This document shows, piece by piece, positions 52,347 through 55,175 of a stretch of DNA of 55,175 bases (the stretch's first letter is position 1; each line of letters begins with the position of its first letter). The DNA is taken from contig NZ_SOFS01000044.1 of the NCBI RefSeq assembly GCF_004402235.1, positions 1 to 55,175 on the forward strand. The letters are read 5' to 3'. A model generated the notes under the pieces. That model was given only the letters and a program-made list of their open reading frames with translations, had not been told where the DNA came from and ran no database searches. Origin of the DNA: Cryobacterium glucosi (lineage in GTDB: Bacteria; Actinomycetota; Actinomycetes; Actinomycetales; Microbacteriaceae). A program made the position numbers and the translations under genes.

Positions 52347-53045
52347 TCAGGAGGTCAGCGCAGCCTTCAATATGGCCTCGCAGTGGATTGCAGTGGTCGA
52401 GAACAGAGGAAACTTCGCCGCGTCGTTGACATCCAATAGGAGGGGGATCTCGGTACATCCGAGAACTACGCCCTCCGCACCGCGGTCGACCAATTCCTGG
52501 CACACCCCCAGGAACGACTCTCGTGTGCTCTGGGTGAAGATGCCGAGGGTGAGCTCGTCGATAATCCGGTCGTGAACGTAGCTACGAGTTGCTTCGTCAG
52601 GAGTGAGGACTTCGATGTGTTTGTCTTCAAACCGACTCCGGTAAAACTCTCCCTCCATCGTCTTCCTCACCCCGAGCAGGCCAACGCTGCTGAGTCCTGA
52701 CGCCGTCACGGCATCGACGGTGGCGCCGGCGATGTCGATGACCTCGACACCCGTGTGCTGGATGATCGCCGGGACGAACCTGTGCAGCCCGTTAGCGCAC
52801 AGGGCGATGACCTCGGAGCCTGCCTCGGCAAGTCGAGCGACAGACTCGATAATCATTGCCTCGCAGCGCGCCTCCGACGGGTCTTCGGCCTGCGCGTCGA
52901 GGAACTCTTGTTCGTCCAGGCTGTCGATTAGAACTCGTGCGGAGCGGTGATCTCCTAATTCGTCGCGCGCTCTGACGTTCAAGAGCCCGTAGTACTCGGC
53001 CGTTGAAACCCAGCCGAGCCCACCTACAAGGCCAATCTGCTTCAT
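52347..53045 (-). CDS. Aspartate/glutamate racemase family protein
   Basis: A 232-aa cofactor-independent amino-acid racemase. It has the two catalytic Cys: VIALCANGLHRFVP (about Cys83) and GVVLGCTEIPLLL (about Cys195), and the N-terminal IGLVGGLGWVSTAEYYGLLN that matches the IGLIGGMSWEST start of aspartate racemases. D-aspartate or D-glutamate could feed wall precursors or act as a signal; specificity is not shown. It lies between two inverted IS256-type copies; copy A's break point is only 14 bases beyond its stop. Confidence 0.9.
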   Translation of the reverse strand: MKQIGLVGGLGWVSTAEYYGLLNVRARDELGDHRSARVLIDSLDEQEFLDAQAEDPSEARCEAMIIESVARLAEAGSEVIALCANGLHRFVPAIIQHTGVEVIDIAGATVDAVTASGLSSVGLLGVRKTMEGEFYRSRFEDKHIEVLTPDEATRSYVHDRIIDELTLGIFTQSTRESFLGVCQELVDRGAEGVVLGCTEIPLLLDVNDAAKFPLFSTTAIHCEAILKAALTS

Positions 53046-53535
53046 CCGACAAGAGTACTCGCCGGTAGGTGTCGAATTTCGGGTGCCGAGGGCAGGCCTT
53101 CTTCCTGGTACCTCAAAGGGCTCGTGTCCCGGTTAGATCCCCATCGCCGCTAGCTTCAGCTAAGCAGATACCCAGTACCTATGTTCGAAAAGTACGGAAT
53201 GCGTTCCGATCGCGCCTAGCGGCTGATGTGCCGGCGCACGTAGAGCACCAGGTGATCGGCCGGGATCACAGCACGCGGCTGCTCGACTGCCGCCCAACTG
53301 TCCGGGGCCTCGACCGTGTCCGGCGTTGATTCGCTCGCGTCCCGGGGGCGGTGTGCCAGGCCCCAATTCAGACCCCCATTATCCGGCACCAGGTCACGCG
53401 GCCGCCGGCTACACCAGGCTCACCAAATTGCACGAGGGACACCGCCAGAACGGGCTAGCCGGCGACCCGGCGGCGACCAGCGGCACTAAGCCTCGATCCA
53501 CCGGTGAGAGTCGGGGTTTGACGGCGCGTTAAACC
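53046..53535. other. Intergenic, nothing recognised
   Basis: About 490 bases upstream of the racemase gene, which would hold its promoter. Frames lack motifs. Confidence 0.4.
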
Positions 53536-53606
53536 GAGAATGCCTTCCAGGTCAGGAAAAATGGAACTTACTTAGGGTTCATTTTTCACGACAAGAAAGG
53601 CATCTC
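53536..53606. repeat. Nested inverted repeats at the left end of an IS1380-type element
   Basis: Outer arms GAGAATGCCTT (53536-53546) and AAGGCATCTC (53597-53606) enclose inner arms AAAAATGGAAC (53557-53567) and GTTCATTTTT (53577-53586). The block directly precedes the ATG of an IS1380-family transposase fragment and likely contains that element's terminal repeat (starting about CCTTCCAGGTCAGG). Confidence 0.6.
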
Positions 53607-53610
53607 GTAG

Positions 53611-53644
53611 ATGCAAGTTTTCCATAGATCTACGGCTCTGTCCG
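53611..53644 (+). pseudogene. IS1380-family transposase, first codons, interrupted
   Basis: ATG at 53611 gives MQVFHRSTALS, the usual IS1380 N-terminus, and is cut after 34 bases by an IS256-family element. The rest continues in frame after the element's target duplication at 55067. Confidence 0.75.
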
Positions 53645-55066
53645 GGTTACGTCCCTGTGAGTGGTGTGGTTTCCCGCTCGTGAGCGTTGCTTCTTCAACG
53701 CGAAGAGCCACCGTGGGATGGTCAGTGAGTACCGACTAAGCAACTCACAAAGGACACCACACGATGGCTCTAGACCAGTCTGCCCTGCTCGACCTGTTGG
53801 GAGAACTCAAACTCACCGACGTCACCGACCGAATCCGCGTCGCGACCGAAACTCTCTATCAAGAACTGATCGATGCCGAAGCGACCGCGTTCATCGGCGC
53901 CGCCCCGTTCGAGCGCTCCGGCGACCGCACCACCCACCGCAACGGCACACGGCCGCGCACCTTGACGAACACGGCCGGGGACCTCGACCTGAAGATCCCC
54001 AAGCTGCGGGCCGGGTCCTTCTTCCCGGCCCTCCTCGAGAGGCGCCGACGGGTCGATCAGGCCTTGTTCGCGGTCGTGATGGAGGCCTACGTTCACGGCG
54101 TCTCGACCCGCAAAGTCGACGACCTGGTCAAAGCGCTCGGCGCTGACACCGGGATCTCTAAGTCGGAGGTGTCCCGGATCTGCGCGGGCCTGGACGCCGA
54201 AGTCGCCCAGTTCCGCGACCGCACCCTGGCCGCGCAGGACTTTCCCTACGTGTTCCTCGACGCCACCTATTGCAAGGCCCGGGTCGGCCACCGGATCGTG
54301 TCCCAAGCCATCGTCGTCGCGGTCGGCGTTGCCGCTGACGGCCGCCGCGAAGTGCTCGGTTTCGACGTGGGCGACAGCGAGAACGAGGGCTTCTGGACCA
54401 GCTTCCTGCGGTCGTTGAAGACCCGCGGCCTCGACGGAGTCAAGCTGGTCATGTCTGACGCCCACACCGGCTTGAAGAAGGCCATCGGCACCGTGTTCCA
54501 GGGCGCTGGCTGGCAGCGATGCCGGGTCCACTTCATGCGCAACGTCCTCGCCGTGATCCCTAAAGGATCCCAAGACATGGTCGCGTCGATCATCCGCACC
54601 ATCTTCGCCCAGCCCGACCGCGAACACATCGAGAAACAGTTCCGCGAGGTCACCACAATGCTCGGCCGCTCGCACCCGAAGGTCGCCGAGATGCTCGTCG
54701 ACGCGCAACCCGATCTGCTCGCGTTCGCCGCGTTCCCCAGGCGGCACTGGCGCCAGATCTGGTCCACGAACCCGCTGGAGCGGGTGAATAAGGAGATCAA
54801 ACGCCGCACCGACGTCGTCGGTATCTTCCCCAACGCTGCCGCTCTATTGCGCTTGGCCGGGTCGGTTCTGATTGAGCAGCATGACGAGTGGGAGGCCGGC
54901 GAACGGCGCTACTTCTCCGAAGCATCCATGCTCGAGCTGGCCACCATGAACGACCCCATCGAGGTCATGGACGAGGCGGTGATTCTCCCAGAACTCGCCG
55001 CCGCCTAAGCTAGAACAACTGACCCGCACGGTGTTGAGAAACTCCACCACTCAGCGGGACGTGACC
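53645..55066 (+). mobile_element. Intact IS256-family element, copy B, with 9-bp target duplication
   Basis: A 1422-bp element bounded by inverted repeats GGTTACGTCCCTGTGAGTGG (left) and, on the minus strand, GGTCACGTCCCGCTGAGTGG (right), and flanked by the direct repeat CTCTGTCCG at 53636-53644 and 55067-55075. It is inserted in an IS1380-type transposase gene. The truncated copy A at 51687-52332 is of the same element type. Confidence 0.93.
53764..55008 (+). CDS. IS256-family transposase (copy B)
   Basis: A complete 414-aa transposase, ATG 53764. Catalytic residues: Asp in VFLDATYCKARVG, Asp in LVMSDAHTGLKKA, Cys-His motif WQRCRVHFMRNV and Glu in NPLERVNKEIKRRTD. N-terminal half has THRNGTRPRTL and LKIPKLRAGSFFP. 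About 115 bases of leader separate it from the left repeat. Not closely similar to the other IS256 transposase at 1349-2593, so two different IS256 lineages are in the window. Intact, presumably active. Confidence 0.95.
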   Translation: MALDQSALLDLLGELKLTDVTDRIRVATETLYQELIDAEATAFIGAAPFERSGDRTTHRNGTRPRTLTNTAGDLDLKIPKLRAGSFFPALLERRRRVDQALFAVVMEAYVHGVSTRKVDDLVKALGADTGISKSEVSRICAGLDAEVAQFRDRTLAAQDFPYVFLDATYCKARVGHRIVSQAIVVAVGVAADGRREVLGFDVGDSENEGFWTSFLRSLKTRGLDGVKLVMSDAHTGLKKAIGTVFQGAGWQRCRVHFMRNVLAVIPKGSQDMVASIIRTIFAQPDREHIEKQFREVTTMLGRSHPKVAEMLVDAQPDLLAFAAFPRRHWRQIWSTNPLERVNKEIKRRTDVVGIFPNAAALLRLAGSVLIEQHDEWEAGERRYFSEASMLELATMNDPIEVMDEAVILPELAAA

Positions 55067-55175
55067 CTCTGTCCGCGACCTTCGACGATGGGAATCTCGT
55101 GTCGCTCGCCGGCCTCGTTCCCGCGATGTTGTTGGCGGCGTCGACGGGGCTGGGCGAGCTCGCGAACCGGTGGCT
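55067..55175 (+). pseudogene. IS1380-family transposase, continuation, runs off the window
   Basis: After the second copy of the 9-bp duplication the frame reads LSATFDDGNLVSLAGLVPAM then LLAASTGLGELANRW, matching the conserved N-terminal part of IS1380 transposases (FDDxNLVS, AGLVP). With the element removed it joins exactly with 53611-53644. The gene continues beyond the window edge. Confidence 0.8.

Overview
The window looks like a GC-rich actinobacterial chromosome, most likely Microbacteriaceae (a Cryobacterium/Arthrobacter-like soil or cold-habitat lineage). This rests on codon use, on the families present (LCP wall ligase, MmyB-type regulator, low-affinity iron permease-like remnant, actinobacterial IS families) and on CCA-less tRNA remains; no ribosomal marker is present, so genus is inference. 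It is an accessory region with few housekeeping genes and many insertion sequences, most of them broken or nested.

Layout. 1-2853: an IS nest, with an IS21-type end cutting an IS3 element, the IS3 abutting an IS30 remnant, and an IS256-family element inserted in that IS30 with a 9-bp target duplication. 3098-13049: chromosomal-style genes for the cell envelope (UppP, an FtsW/RodA protein, an LCP-family wall-polymer ligase), membrane and secreted proteins, plus two frameshifted genes. 13499-13540: a displaced tRNA 3' half, likely an old integration boundary. 13890-15305: an IS481 element. 15923-18913: three overlapping genes for an apparently active tyrosine recombinase, a small Xre-type DNA-binding protein and a zinc-ribbon recombinase-like protein that seems to lack the catalytic tyrosine. 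19272-20882: a DUF2384-like Xre protein convergent with an AAA-type ATPase. Each of these two modules has a perfect 25-bp palindrome (12-1-12) upstream of its first gene.

21404-25477: a complete ChvE/GguAB-type sugar ABC transporter (ATPase, permease, lipoprotein). 25.9-27.3 kb: IS3 and IS21 remains. 27400-28110: a VIT-family ion transporter. 28439-32368: a 1309-aa MobF (TrwC/TraI-type) relaxase-helicase with no visible conjugation partners. 32558-35537: three collinear exported proteins of unknown function. 36103-38772: an SdpI-like protein near a two-gene ABC transporter. 38934-41645: two short-chain dehydrogenases divergent from a MmyB-type regulator. 41.8-48.2 kb: small membrane proteins, an acetyltransferase, a cupin, a lipoprotein and two alpha/beta hydrolases, with a ten-unit heptanucleotide repeat between two genes.

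48352-55175: an IS21 remnant, a large GGDEF-EAL protein whose 5' side is cut off from upstream DNA by a truncated IS256-family copy, an aspartate racemase-like gene, and an intact second copy of the same IS256-type element inserted into an IS1380-family transposase gene with a 9-bp target duplication. The best candidates for an undescribed system are the recombinase trio with its palindrome and the neighbouring Xre/ATPase pair.
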